A DNA stretch of 64,000 bases from Daphnia carinata (GCF_022539665.2 NC_081338.1:2604001-2668000), one strand, 5' to 3'; counted from the stretch's first letter, positions 1 through 11,110 are shown. Translations and numbers: made by a program. Notes: a model not told the origin generated them from the letters alone.

Positions 1-15
1 TTGTGCGTGTTATAG

Positions 16-1290
16 TCTGACACTGAATTAGCTCAACGACTTGGCGTCAATGAGGTTCCCGCAGTAAGAGAAGATTTTTCTGATTTTGACGCTGGTGAAG
101 ACCGCTAACTTCCTCCTGCAGATGTAAGTGTGTCTATTCACTTGTACGTTGCTCTGCATATCCTAATTCTGTTTATATATTTTCCATAATTGTTTTTAAA
201 TCTTCATTTTGGGTTTGCAGTTGGACTATCGTAATGACACTTGCCTATCTGCCATCAAAAACCAAGGACAGGTAGGGTCTACTTGTCACATTAAATTATT
301 GCAGTGAACAAAAAATCATTCATTTTGAATCAATTCAGTGCGGAAGCTGTTGGGCTTTCGCCGCTATCACTCCACTTGAATTCGCGAAATGCAAGGCTAA
401 CAAGACCAGTGTCGTTTTGAGGTAAACTGGAAAAACAAGGGGAAATTTGCATTCTGTGCATTTTTGTACAGTTCATTTCTTGACAATGGAATCCCCATTT
501 ATCAATTAATAATATTATTTCTATATATTCAGTGAACAACAGTTGGTCGACTGCGATAGAAACAGCACTAATAAAGGATGCAATGGCGGTTTTTACTCAA
601 CCGCTTGGAAATATCACAAGGCGGTCGGTGGAGCTGCGAAACAATCCCTGTACGCTTACAACGCTGGTGTAAGATGTTGCATTCTCTCGAGTTTTTATTA
701 AATTAATATTATTCTGCTCGTTATACGTTTGCGTAAGCGTCAGGCGTAACTATAAATCACTACGCTGTTTCTTTGTGTCGTTTCAACAGGCAAATAACAC
801 TTGCAAGTTCAATACCAGCATGGTCGGAGCCAAAGTCTCTAGTTTCGCGGCAATTCCAGCCAAAAACGTCACAGCAATGCAGGGGGCTATCCAGAAGTAC
901 GGCCCTATTGCTGTAGCCATTACCGTCATCAATTCTTTCCAATATTACACGTAGGCGACACTTTTTTTATTTGGTTTGCGCATAGGCTATTCTATGTATA
1001 TATGGCCCACGAGCCAACTTTGCCTGTCAAAAATGTAACAGTTGCATTTCGTTGGTATTCATTCCTCAAATGTATATAGATCCGGCGTTTACGACGATGT
1101 GAAGTGCAACAATCAGAGCATAAATCACGCGGTTTCAGCCGTCGGTTGGGGGACGCAAAATGGAACAAACCATTGGATCATCCGTAATTCGTGGGGAACC
1201 TTCTGGGGACTAAAGGGTTACATGCTAATGAAGCGCGGTGTCAATCTTTGCAAAGTTGAAGATTATGCTTACTACGCTATTCCTTTATAA
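16..1290 (+). pseudogene. Cathepsin L-like cysteine protease copy with in-frame stop (5' end outside window)
   Basis: Papain-family (C1A) protease, normally a secreted or lysosomal endopeptidase made as a proenzyme. Exons by splice signals and by alignment to the intact copy at 4636-6367: 16-123, 221-271, 339-421, 533-668, 790-950, 1080-1290; phases agree throughout. The mature domain keeps the active-site Cys (CGSCWAF, about 345), the His (INHAV, about 1120) and the Asn (RNSWG, about 1185). In the first visible exon codon 106-108 is TAA where the intact copy has CAA (Gln), between propeptide and mature domain, so a full-length product cannot be made from this allele as written. The 5' exons lie left of the window. 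AATAAA at 1354-1359 may be its polyadenylation signal. A recent pseudogene, a polymorphic null allele or a base-call error are all possible; family assignment is firm. Confidence 0.75.
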
Positions 1291-2006
1291 GAAACCCGAT
1301 CTTATGCTATTCTGTTGCAACGGTGAAACAACAAGGAGCAGTTACCTGCGCATAATAAAATCCATTGCATAAACCTATGTACTGCACTGTTTTACCTTTG
1401 TATGCTGCATTGTCTTACCTTTGGGAGGCGTGTATTTTGGTTCTATGTGGGATTGTGCATTTTTGGTTTGAATCGGGTACCTGGAATTTAATACAAGGGA
1501 TCATAATCAGAAAACAACGAAAGCAGTGAATTTTCCGTTTCCGTCAGTTAATAGCGATGGCGACTAGGAGCCCTCTCATAAAGTGAATAATGCCTTGCGC
1601 TGCCTTTGTTGCATTCCGTCGGTAGAGAAAAGATGTGGCCCTGATCAAATGTCTTTGAATAGCATTGGCTGTATAGTAAAGTGAATGTAGTTTATAAGCA
1701 CATATGAAATACAATATTCTGATTTTAATTGTTTTCTTTTTGTTCAAAAATGCTTTGCCATCACCCTTTCTCCTCTCACTACCCTTCTGCATTTTGTACA
1801 CTGCTCTCATAGTATTCGTTTCCTTTTTCTTAAGGCAACGTATTGTACAAAACTCTAACGTCCTTAGTTTAATCCAAGCAAAAAAAACACAAATTAAATT
1901 GTTATGCAAATTTTATGTATTAATGAAGAAAAAGATATTCATTCCATTCTAGAACGAATCACGGGAAATCATTTGTAAAAGATATTGTTGAGTCGGTACA
2001 GTTTGG
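1291..2006. other. 3' flank of the cathepsin copy; spacer
   Basis: Contains a likely polyadenylation signal (AATAAA 1354-1359) and sequence related to the 3' flank of the intact cathepsin gene (about 6390-6530). The rest is AT-rich; the open frames at 1544-1952 on both strands are low-complexity and not supported as coding. Confidence 0.5.
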
Positions 2007-3177
2007 TCAGTTCGGTGGTTCAGTAGTTGCTAGCATGTTATCAGCTTCAGACACCGATCTTCCCGCATAAAGTGATGTTAAACTCGGTTGCTGGTTAGAT
2101 TTGCATTGTACACAATTGCAAAAGCCGCGCAGAATCTCGTCGTGCCGTGCCTTTAGAGTTGCATATTTTTTGGGGGCGTCAGCCAATTCAACTCTGGCTA
2201 TTCTTAGTCTTTCGCGATATTGTCTGCCGCTGTCACGCTCGTGTTCTGCCTGCTGTATCATGGATTCTTTGGCCCGCTTGAGTTGTCTGATTTGCTCTTG
2301 GTAATCTTTTCGAATGCTTTCTAGCTGCTTGTTTACGGTTTCTTGGTTTTCCTTTTGTGCTCTCAAGTCATTCAGCGTAGCTTTCAGATTGTCTATTTTA
2401 ATTATATTGTTCGCTTCCACTTTGGGCCTCGGCTAAAGATGAATTAAAAAATTAAATAAGATGGGACAAATCAAATAAATTTGTACCTTGAAATCAATTT
2501 TTTGAATGGCCAGCTGCTCTGCATAAAAATTCTTTCCATTCTGAATGAGCTGAAAAAAAAAATACGAAATGTCCTTACAAATTTCAATGGAAAATCAAAT
2601 AGATATAGAAGCGATGCTGAGACGAAAAATGTTGATGCTTTGTAGTGTGAGAATCTATTCTCAATGTTGTTGTTAGATAATCTTACGTGTTCAGCCAATT
2701 GTGGCAAAGATCCAACTGGAGCTTTTTTACAGTTCAACATCACTTTGGTCAGTTCCTACGTTTATAAAATCAAGTTAGATCCCTCGTTGTGCTTAAAACT
2801 TGTACTCTCGTCTTTAAACAAAGAAACGTTCGCTTTACCTTGTTTATTATCTCCTCAACGATGGGGCCAACACGAAGAACTCCTATCTACATAGAAAACG
2901 TATACATGAACAAGCAAATTCTTAATGAAATAACCTGGGAATCACATTTTAAGAGCAATGATATTATTTTACTTACACTAGCGTTTGCTGGTCGGTCAAG
3001 TTTTTGGAAAAACTCAGCCATCGTCGAATTCAAGGACTGGATGCAAGCTTCGTCGTTTTGAAAGGAATGTTCCGATAAGGGACTCACAATTTTGCTTGTT
3101 TCGACATGTATATCCCTGGCCATCATGAAAGCTGTTAATACAATCAGCACTCTGATCAAAAGTTTATACACTGCCAT
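2007..3177 (-). CDS. Small secreted coiled-coil protein
   Basis: Five exons with matching phase-0 junctions on the minus strand: 3177-2977, 2886-2839, 2755-2687, 2549-2487, 2432-2007, giving about 268 aa. Exon 1 encodes a hydrophobic N-terminal segment (MAVYKLLIRVLIVLTAFMMA) that reads as a signal peptide. The last exon is long and helical, rich in Lys, Glu, Gln and Arg with heptad-like spacing (coiled coil), and ends in a short Cys-containing tail (CNCVQC). A TATA-like palindrome at 3211-3228 lies about 40 bp upstream and favours the ATG at 3177 over an in-frame ATG at 3210, which would sit at or above the expected transcription start. I do not recognise the family; a secreted helical or oligomerising protein is the most that can be said. 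Confidence 0.65.
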
Positions 3178-3210
3178 GGCTACGTTTTGGGTCGAGAAAG
3201 ACTTTTCCAA

Positions 3211-3228
3211 CTGCTATATATATAGCAG
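3211..3228 (-). promoter_or_regulatory. TATA-box palindrome of the secreted coiled-coil gene
   Basis: A perfect palindrome with a central TATATATA core, 34-50 bp upstream of the ATG at 3177. The spacing suits a TATA box with initiation near 3190. Confidence 0.5.
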
Positions 3229-3529
3229 TTGACGCGTGTATAAGGCGCGTGCTAAGAGCGCTATCGAAGTGAAACATTATACGTTCAAATTACGTGATTA
3301 TTTGATTGCGTCTTGTTTCAGTAACTAAATATTACGTTTCAAAGTCAACCACGTAAAGCATTAAGTTATAGTTTGTGAGTTCACTTAATTCCATGTCAAG
3401 CTTACTAAAGAATAAAAGGATCTGATTCAAAATTCGAATGTAAATGAGCAATAACTAGACTGTTGCGTGCATCAGTTGTTATAAAATATGCCTAGAATGT
3501 TTCAAAAATCCGATGAATTGTATATATCC

Positions 3530-3730
3530 CATGTATATAAGGCCAACTAGCCAACTCGAGCCTTTCGGTTGCCAAAAATCGCAAAAGTATTGCGTTTCGT
3601 TGCCATCCATTCCTATAAATGCACATAGGCCCGGCGTTTACAATAATAAAGCCTGCAATTATGCGACTATGAATCACGCGGTTACAGTCGTCAGCTAGGG
3701 CGTGCAAAGAGGAAAGCAATACTGGATTCA
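3530..3730 (+). pseudogene. Decayed cathepsin L last-exon fragment
   Basis: Sequence from about 3632 reads GVYNNKAC then MNHAV, matching the start of the cathepsin last exon and its catalytic His region, then hits a stop (tag, about 3697) where the functional copies read GWG. The preceding intron (3530-3630) resembles the last intron of the copy at 951-1079. No other exons are recognisable nearby, so this is a relic of an older duplicate. Confidence 0.75.
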
Positions 3731-4635
3731 GTATGGTGCAATTCGGTTTTACATGCAAACCTGAAATTCAATTTAAGCCACAAGGCGTATGTAACCTTAA
3801 AGCCCAAATGAAATACAAGGTTCAGCATATAATTGTTTCGGCGGTAAAAACCCTTTCTCACTGCACATTGAAGCATTTACTTTGCTGCGTTTATGCTAAA
3901 TATATTAAAGTAAACCCTAATATATGTATAAATATATGATGTTGTTGCTAGGGTCACCTATGTGGCCGAGATTGGAATCATTTGCGACCTCAATTCTCCA
4001 GCACTATCAGTAGTGCAACACTCGGTTCAGGGTAAATGCACGGACCGATCGGCATTATCGCTACGATGCGCATAAAAATGTTGGCTTAATTTGAAACAAT
4101 TGCGCAGTGTACGTCATCGAAAAAGTGTTTCGAAAAATGTCTGATCCAAATAGAGTTAGTAACCAAAGCGTATATCCAATGTTATGGGGGACTCCTATAT
4201 TTGAAGGTGCACATGCCGGTTCTTCTAACACACGGACACAAAATACGGGTTCAGAATCGCTATCTCTGTCGTAGGCATTAGACATATGCGCCTACCGGCT
4301 GGACCAGCAGGTAGTGGCACGCAAACAGGTAATGCCTGTCGCTCAAATCGGTGGCTGGTGTTGCTATATTAGAAGAGTGTATTAGAGTCATCTGCAAAGG
4401 GGTAAACACCTACAGTCGTTCAGCAATACCACTTCTATCTGTTACCCTACCTGTTTAAGTATATCGTTACTCATCGCATATACGCTAACTTTCCGTAAGC
4501 TGCATTTCCAATTGAACTCTCATTATTATTTATCAAATGAAGTTAAATTATTCTACATTACCCTATACACTCACGAATAGTCCGCTAACAGCTTTCGAGA
4601 TCGCGTAACACAACAAGTATATTTTTCAAAGTAAA
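3731..4635. other. Spacer and upstream region of the intact cathepsin gene
   Basis: No convincing gene. The short frames at 3733-3939 and 4061-4285 show no family resemblance. The last 150 bp presumably hold the promoter of the gene starting at 4636; an AT-rich GTATATTTTT lies at about 4617. Confidence 0.4.
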
Positions 4636-6367
4636 ATGAAGTTTCTTCTTACATATGCCGTTTTCGCCATCGCTGCTAGCTTGATCTACGGCCAGTGCGA
4701 TTATGACGATGAATTTAACTGGAGAGCGTACAAGGTAATGAACTACCTGTAGGAAAACAAAGATGTGTAGGAGCTATAGTACTATACTAATAAACTGGCT
4801 ATACTATATTTTTATTTTTTCTCATATATTGTAGAAAAATTTCGATAAAAGCTACACAGGTGCTGAGGACGCCAAACGCAAAGTCAATTTCAAAAAGGCT
4901 AATGATTTCATCAAGAAGCACAATGCTAATTCTAGTGTTTCCTTCAAGGTGGATCATAACGAGCTCAGTGACTTGGTAAGTCCATTTTTCTTGTGCTTAA
5001 AGGAATATGTATTTCATCACAGCACGCCAGGCATAAATTTTATACCTCTAGTTCAAATAGCCATCACTTTACATTAAGTTAAGACTTTCATGTAGACTGA
5101 AGATGAATTTGCCCAACGACTTGGCCTGAAAGGCGTTCCCCAAGCAAGAGGAGATTTTGCCATTTTTAGCGCCGGTGAGGATCGCCAAATTCCTCCTGCG
5201 GGTGTACGTGTATCTATGAATTTTTACGTTACAAGTGAAATCCTTATTCAGATGGTATTATTCGTAATTACCTTAAATCTTGTTTCGTGAGTGCAGTTGG
5301 ACTATCGTAATGACAATTGCATGCCGCCTATCAAAAATCAAGGAGCGGTACGATTTACTTTTAGCATTCAACTTGTGCAAAATTATTTATTTCCAAACAA
5401 TCCAGTGCGGAAGCTGCTGGGCTTTTGCTGCCACCACTCCACTTGAATTTGCCAAGTGCAAGAAAGACAAGACGAGTATCATTTTGAGGTAGGCTAAACT
5501 GAAGCGACGACAAAAGTTGCGTTCTATATGCATTGTTATGTAGAATGGAAACAGAGAAATCTTTCAGCTATCGTTTGCTAATAGTCAATTATTTTTGCCT
5601 TTAGCGAACAACAGTTGGTCGACTGCGATAGAAGCAGTTCAAATAATGGATGCAATGGCGGTTTTTACTCAACCGCTTGGAAATATTACATGGCGGTCGG
5701 TGGAGTTGCGAAACAATTTCTGTATCCTTACGCTGGCGTAAGTTGTCGCATCTCTCTGGCATTCGTATTTCGTTGTTCTTATTCTGTCTCTCAAACGTAT
5801 ACTCAAGCCTTGTGCGCCTTCTTTTATCGTAACTATAAATCACCACGGGGTTCTCTTTGTTTTGTTTCGACAGGCAAATAACACTTGCAAGTTCACTACG
5901 AGCATGGTCGCAGCCAAAGTCTCTAGCTACACAAACATCCAAGCCAAAAACGTCACAGCTATGCAGTTGGCTATCCAGAAGAATGACCCTGTTCCTGTTG
6001 CCATCAGCGTCACTAGCTCTTTCCAGTTTTATTCGTAAGTGGGTAAATGCTATTTGATTTACAGTGCACAAGAAAGTTGTGGCCGCCTCGTCAACTTAAG
6101 CCAAACGGTTCTTGTAAAACAATTAGCCTAACTCCTCCATTTTGTTGGTTGTATAGATCTGGCGTTTACAAAGATGCGGCATGCAATAATATTGGTGTCA
6201 ATCACGCGGTAGCAGCCGTCGGCTGGGGCGTGCACAATGGAATAAACTATTGGATCATTCGTAATTCGTGGGGACCCAGGTGGGGACAAAAGGGGTACAT
6301 ACTGATGCAGCGCGGTGTCAATCTTTGCAAGGTGGAAGATTTTGCTTATTATGCTATTACTGTATAA
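4636..6367 (+). CDS. Cathepsin L-like cysteine protease (intact)
   Basis: C1A papain-family proenzyme, 328 aa, the usual cathepsin L length. Eight exons: 4636-4734, 4835-4975, 5096-5203, 5297-5347, 5406-5488, 5605-5737, 5874-6034, 6157-6367; all GT-AG and phase-consistent. Residues 1-18 are a signal peptide ([15 protein letters not shown]). The propeptide carries an ERFNIN-like helix (residues about 40-60, one N position replaced). Mature-domain catalytic residues are Cys137 (CGSCWAF), His275 (VNHAV) and Asn295 (RNSWG), with the oxyanion Gln just before. The DYR start of the mature part and a short insert distinguish it from canonical cathepsin L. Crustacean members of this family are commonly gut digestive enzymes; that role here is inference. 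It is the only fully open member of the local array. Confidence 0.93.
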
Positions 6368-6900
6368 GAAACCCGACCCTATGCATAGTTCGTTGCATAC
6401 ATAACCAATGTGCTACATCGCGTTACCTTAATGTGCGCTCCATTATCCAACCTTCATTCGCGTTGTTTTTTGGCCCATGTGGAATTGTGGGCATTTCTGT
6501 TCTGGATGGCTATATGGGAATTTAATACAAGTGAATCAGCATAGCATTAAACGTAAGTTTTTTGGAGGATTTTAGGTCAATTTAATTGGATCAGTTTTGG
6601 AATGCGGGGCATTAAGCGCATTCACTATAGCAAGTGATTCATTCAAATTGTTTGTGCAAGGAAATGGGTTGTATTTTTCCGCTAGTAGATGGTGATTGCA
6701 GGCAGGCAAATACATAACACTATGAAAAATGGTTAGACAAAGAACTGCGCAGCAGTCAAATGTCACAACGCTTGAAAAATATCAAGTACATAAGTCTTCG
6801 AACAACTGGCTTTGTTAAATAACGAATGAGCTGGTTGTCGGACGGCGGTTTTTCGTCATGGTTCGGTGGAGAATCAGGTCTCTGCTATCGTCTTCATCGT

Positions 6901-7391
6901 TTAATAGCTGGCACCATAGTTGCCGACGGGGTGGTCAGAGTACCAGCCGAAAGCTCCGTATCCGCCAGTGTACGCTCCGTAGTCAACAGCGTCACTGCCT
7001 CCGCTGGGGTAGCTGGATGATGCGGCATGCTCGGGTTCGCGATGATCAGCTAGTTCAGATCCACCAGTTATTATCGGCAAATTTGAATGAGGGAGCAAGT
7101 AGGAATTTAAACCATTTGCATTCATAGGAACTTACTATTGGCCTGGCGGGCGACACGATGGTGAGCGGGGTTGAAAGAAGACGGTCCGTTGACGAACTGG
7201 ATGTCTTCAATTGGGATGGCCAAGAATCGGGGACGAGCCGAAGCGGCAGCAATGACGGCAGCCAAGCAAAGAGTGACCAAAATCTAACGTAGCAAAGATG
7301 TTAAAACGTGAACTCCAATTTAAGGTAGCAATCAAGTAAATATGCGAAGCGAATTTGTAGTTAAGTTGAAACTAACCAGTTTAGAAGCCAT
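6901..7391 (-). CDS. Small secreted Tyr/Gly/Ser-rich protein a1 (cuticle-like)
   Basis: Three exons on the minus strand: 7391-7377 (five codons, MASKL), 7283-7136 and 7049-6901, total 103 aa. The N-terminus (MASKLILVTLCLAAVIAA) is a signal peptide ending near ASA/RPRF. The mature part has HHRVARQA and a C-terminal Gly/Tyr/Ser-rich tail ending YGASY. No chitin-binding R&R consensus is visible, so cuticle or matrix protein is only a guess from composition; a peptide precursor is an alternative. The last acceptor (ctag at 7050-7053) is chosen by phase and by its conservation in all four copies. A TATA box lies about 85 bp upstream. One of four paralogues here. Confidence 0.8.
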
Positions 7392-7471
7392 TGTTTGTTT
7401 TGAAGGTTTGGTGAACTTGTTGTTGCCGGAGAAGCTCAAGAACTTGTGTGTCTATTGGGGCTGGATGAGGC

Positions 7472-7479
7472 TTTTTATA
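7472..7479 (-). promoter_or_regulatory. TATA box of gene a1
   Basis: TATAAAAA on the minus strand, 81-88 bp upstream of the ATG at 7391. The same element at the same spacing precedes the paralogues. Confidence 0.7.
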
Positions 7480-7744
7480 CTCCACCTGGCGTGCCCCAAA
7501 GCAGTATTCCTCCAGCCCATTAGCTTCATTTTCACGAAATTTTCTCCGTTCGTTCTATAGCAATGGTACCAAAACAAAAAACAAAAAAAAACAAAAAAAC
7601 TCGTAGCCCAGATCGTTGAGCAAGAGCTGGAGGGGTTCTGGGTAGGAAGGAGGCAACTACCTACCTACATTTTGTTTATATATAGACGTGCACTAATAAT
7701 TCCAAAGGATATTTCAAATAATACTCAATACTAGCCTATAACGT

Positions 7745-7990
7745 CCCAAGTGTATTTTGATTTGATGCACATATGTGGTCAACGCATAGTAATCCGTTAC
7801 GTTGCTTTCATTTGCAAGTTCACTGCTAATACTCACTACGCGATTGTGGCCGTCGGAAGGGACGTGCAAAAAGGAACGATTCATTTGTTCATCTGAAATT
7901 CATAAGGAACTAACCAACGTCCTAATGCTGAGCGGTGCCAATGAGTGCAGGATTTGAGGGGCTTGCTTACTATACTGTGCTAATACAAGT
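7745..7990 (+). pseudogene. Cathepsin L relic in duplication copy 1
   Basis: Includes CATTTGCAAGTTCACTGCT (the CKFT start of the sixth cathepsin exon in this window) fused by deletion to a decayed last exon: ACTACGCG-GTGGCCGTCGG matches the His motif region and the tail resembles the C-terminus, with several stops and frameshifts. It matches the fuller relic at 10640-11110. Confidence 0.7.
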
Positions 7991-8424
7991 GACCCAATTC
8001 TCTACCGTTCGGCATTGAAATGACGAGGAAACAAAATCCATTAATATGCGATAAAGTCCATTGCATATGTGAACCTTTGTGCTCCATTGCTTACGATTCA
8101 TATTTCTTTATTCCAAATCGCATCGTGCAATTAATTTTCAAACGGTCATTTTTAAGTGGTTCAGTATGAAGATGCGGACGCACGGTGAACGCCAAGCCCA
8201 ATGCAAAACCAAAAATAATTCAGTTTGTAAATGCGATGAAAATGGGTTGCTGTATTTGCCTCGCAATTACATGGTCATTGCGGACAACATAGTTCGGAGA
8301 TAGGCACAACCTTTAGAGAAACTAGCTTTGTTAAATAACGAATGAGCTGGCTGTTGGACGTCGGTCTTTTGCCAGTGTCCGGTGGAGGTCTGCAGAATTA
8401 CGACTTTTATATTGTATTCGTTTT

Positions 8425-8915
8425 TTAATAGCTGGAACCATAGTTGCCGACGGGGTGGTCAGAGTACCAGCCGAAAGCTCCATTTCCGCCAGTGTACGCT
8501 CCGTAGTCAACAGCGTCACTGCCTCCGCTGGGGTAGCTGGAAGATGCGGCATGCTCGGGTTCGAGATGATCAGCTAGTTCAGATGTACCAGTTAATATCG
8601 GCAACTTTGAATGAGCGAGCAAATAGGAACTTAAAGCATTTGCATTGATAGGAACTTACTGTTGGCCTGGCGGGCGACACGATGATGAACGGGGTTGAAA
8701 GAAGACGGTTCGTTGATGAACTGGATGTCTTCAATTGGGATGGCCAAGAATCGGGGACGAGCAGATGTGGCAGCAATGACGGCAGCCAAGCAAAGGGTGA
8801 CCAAAATCTAACGTAGCAAAGATGTTAAAACGTGAAGCCCAATTAAAGGTAGCAATCAAGTAAATATGCGAAGCGAATTTGTAGTTAAGTTAAAACTAAC
8901 CAGTTTAGAAGCCAT
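8425..8915 (-). CDS. Small secreted Tyr/Gly/Ser-rich protein b1
   Basis: Same three-exon structure as a1: 8915-8901, 8807-8660, 8573-8425, 103 aa. It differs from a1 at a few residues (IAATSA at the signal end, FINEPSS, NPVHH, GGNGAF and YGSSY at the C-terminus). Open reading frame, splice sites and TATA box are all intact. Function not recognised; secreted structural or peptide product. Confidence 0.8.
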
Positions 8916-9000
8916 TGTTTGTTTTGACGTTTTAGAGAACTTGTTGTTGCTGCAGAATCTCAACAAGTTATGGGTCTATTGTGGCTGGAGAAGAGGCAAT

Positions 9001-9007
9001 TTTATAC
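9001..9007 (-). promoter_or_regulatory. TATA box of gene b1
   Basis: GTATAAA on the minus strand, about 90 bp upstream of the ATG at 8915. Confidence 0.6.
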
Positions 9008-9114
9008 TCCCCCTGGCTTGCCCAAAGCAGTATTGGTCCAGCTGATTATTTTCATTTTTACGCAATTTTCTCCGTTCGTTCTATATGGCAATTTTTTGTG
9101 CCATGATTATCACC

Positions 9115-9225
9115 TATAAGCTAGCACCTCAACCTCAGAGGTTATCCAGCACCCGCACCTCAACTCGGATTCTATCCAGCCACCGCCCCTCAACCTGGGA
9201 TGCTATGCCTTACCCCGCTATACTA
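9115..9225 (+). pseudogene. Remnant of a Pro/Gln/Tyr-rich repeat coding sequence
   Basis: Three imperfect copies of a unit of about 30 bp (core CCTCAACC then CTATCCAGC). One frame reads GYPAPAPQLGFYPATAPQPG and then a stop at about 9227; the first copy is shifted by one base. Looks like the tail of a lost Pro-rich gene lying between the two duplication blocks; no start or upstream exon found. Confidence 0.35.
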
Positions 9226-9787
9226 ACGCGATATTAGAAAAGCTATCTCGCTCGGCTATTTCAGCACATAAACATATTTTAGCACATAAACCTATGTGCT
9301 GCAACGCGATGCCTTGATGTGCGCTCAATTGTCCTACCTTCATGCGCGTTGTTTTTTGGTCCATGTGGAACTGTGGGCATTTCTGTTCAGGATGGGTATC
9401 TGGCAATTTAAGACAAGTGAACCAGCATATCATTAAAACGTAAATTTTTGGGGGGATTTTAGGTCAATTTAATTGGATCAGTTTTGGAATGCGGAGCATT
9501 AAGCGCATTCACTATAGCAAGTGATTCATTCAAATTGTTTGTGCAAGGAAATGGGTTGTATTTTTCCGCTAGTAGATGGTGATTGCAGGCAGGCAAATAC
9601 ATAACACTATGAAAAATGGTTAGACAAAGGACTGCGCAGCAATCAAATGTCAAAACGCTTGAAAAATATCAAGTGCATAAGTCTTAGAACAACTGGCTTT
9701 GTTAAATAACGAATGACCTGGCTGTCGGACGGCGGTTTTTCGTCACGGTTCGGTGGAGAATCAGGTTTTTTCTATCGTCTTCATCGG

Positions 9788-10278
9788 TTAATAGCTGGCA
9801 CCATAGTTGCCGACGGGGTGGTCAGAGTACCAGCCGAAAGCTCCGTATCCGCCAGTGTACGCTCCGTAGTCAACAGCGTCACTGCCTCCGCTGGGGTAGC
9901 TGGAAGATGCGGCATGCTCGGGTTCGCGATGATCAGCTAGTTCAGATGCACCAGTTAATATCGGCAACTTTGAATGAGCGAGCAAGTAGGAAGTTAAAGC
10001 ACTTGCATTCATAGGAACTTACTATTGGCCTGGCGGGCGACACGATGGTGAGCGGGGTTGAAAGAAGACGGTCCGTTGACGAACTGGATGTCTTCAATTG
10101 GGATGGCCAAGAATCGGGGACGAGCCGAAGCGGCAGCAATGACGGCAGCCAAGCAAAGAGTGACCAAAATCTAACGTAGAAAAGATGTTAAAACGTGAAG
10201 TCCAATTAAAGGTAGCAATCAAGTAAATACGCGAAGCGAATTTGTAGTTAAGTTAAAACTAACCAGTTTAGAAGCCAT
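9788..10278 (-). CDS. Small secreted Tyr/Gly/Ser-rich protein a2
   Basis: Exons 10278-10264, 10170-10023, 9936-9788; 103 aa with the same signal peptide, RPRFLAIPIEDIQ motif and C-terminal YGASY as a1. Intact frame and splice sites. Its second intron is closer to that of b1 than to a1 although its flanks match a1. Confidence 0.8.
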
Positions 10279-10361
10279 TGTTTGTTTTGAAAGTTTTGGA
10301 GAACTTGTTGTTGCTGGAGAAGCTCAAGAAGTTGTGTGTCTATTGTGGCTGAAGATGAGGC

Positions 10362-10369
10362 TTTTTATA
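10362..10369 (-). promoter_or_regulatory. TATA box of gene a2
   Basis: TATAAAAA on the minus strand, 84-91 bp upstream of the ATG at 10278. Confidence 0.7.
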
Positions 10370-10639
10370 CTCCACCTGGCGTGCCCCAAAGCAGTATTTC
10401 TCCAGCCCATTAGCTTCATTTTCACGAAATTTTCTCCGTTCTTTCTATAGCAATGGTACCAAAACATAAAACAAAAAAACTTGTAGCCCAGATCGTTGAT
10501 CGTTTGGGAGGAGCTGGAGGGGTTCTGGGTAAGAAGGAGGCAACCACCTACCTACATTTTGTTTATATATAGACGTGTACTTATAATTCCAAAGGATATT
10601 TCAAATAACACTCAATACTATAACGTCCCAAGTGTATTT

Positions 10640-11110
10640 TGATTTGGATGTACATATATGGTCAACGCATAGTAATCCGTTACGTTGCTTTCATTTGCAA
10701 GTTCACTGCTAATATGGTTGGTGCTAACATTGCTAGCTACGCGTCTATCCTCAATCAAGAAAGTCACATAATTGTGTTTCTATTACCATTATCGGTCCTT
10801 TCTAGCATTATTCGTAAATACGAGTTTATCTACCTATCAAATACATGGCCGCTTGGCTAAAGTAGGCCAAATAATGGTTAAATTATGATTGCCTTCTTTC
10901 GTCACTATTCATTTTAAAAACTGACAGGTGCAGAAATGCAGCCTACAATAACAAGAGTACAAAATACCGCGATTATGGCCGTCGGAAGGGCGTGCAAAAA
11001 GGAGCGATCCATTGGTTCATCTGAAATTCATGAAGAACTAACCAACGTCCTAATGCTGAATGGTGCCAATGAGTGCAGGGTTTGAAGGGCTTGCTTACTA
11101 TACTTTACTA
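10640..11110 (+). pseudogene. Cathepsin L relic in duplication copy 2
   Basis: About 10690-10770 matches the sixth cathepsin exon (ICKFTANMVGANIASYAS), then an intron-like gap, then about 10925-11110 matches the last exon with stops and frameshifts (lost GWG and NSWG motifs). It is the longer version of the relic at 7745-7990, so the deletion in copy 1 happened after duplication. Confidence 0.8.

Larger units (their letters stand above)
6380..9045. repeat. Tandem duplication, copy 1
   Basis: Contains the cathepsin 3' flank, secreted-protein gene a1, a cathepsin relic and gene b1. It matches 9270-12300 (copy 2) in the same order. For example 6572-6766 and 9459-9653 are almost identical, offset about 2887; the second half is offset about 3208 because copy 2 keeps more of the cathepsin relic. 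Confidence 0.85.

Noticed and set aside
6572-6766. 64-aa minus-strand frame identical to one at 9459-9653
   Set aside because: Identity is explained by the block duplication; no signal peptide, splice partners or promoter, and it lies in the 3' flank of the secreted-protein genes.
6826-7127. Plus-strand frames with Arg/Ser-rich peptides over the secreted-protein genes (also at 8382, 9713, 11590)
   Set aside because: They are antisense shadows of the four minus-strand genes.
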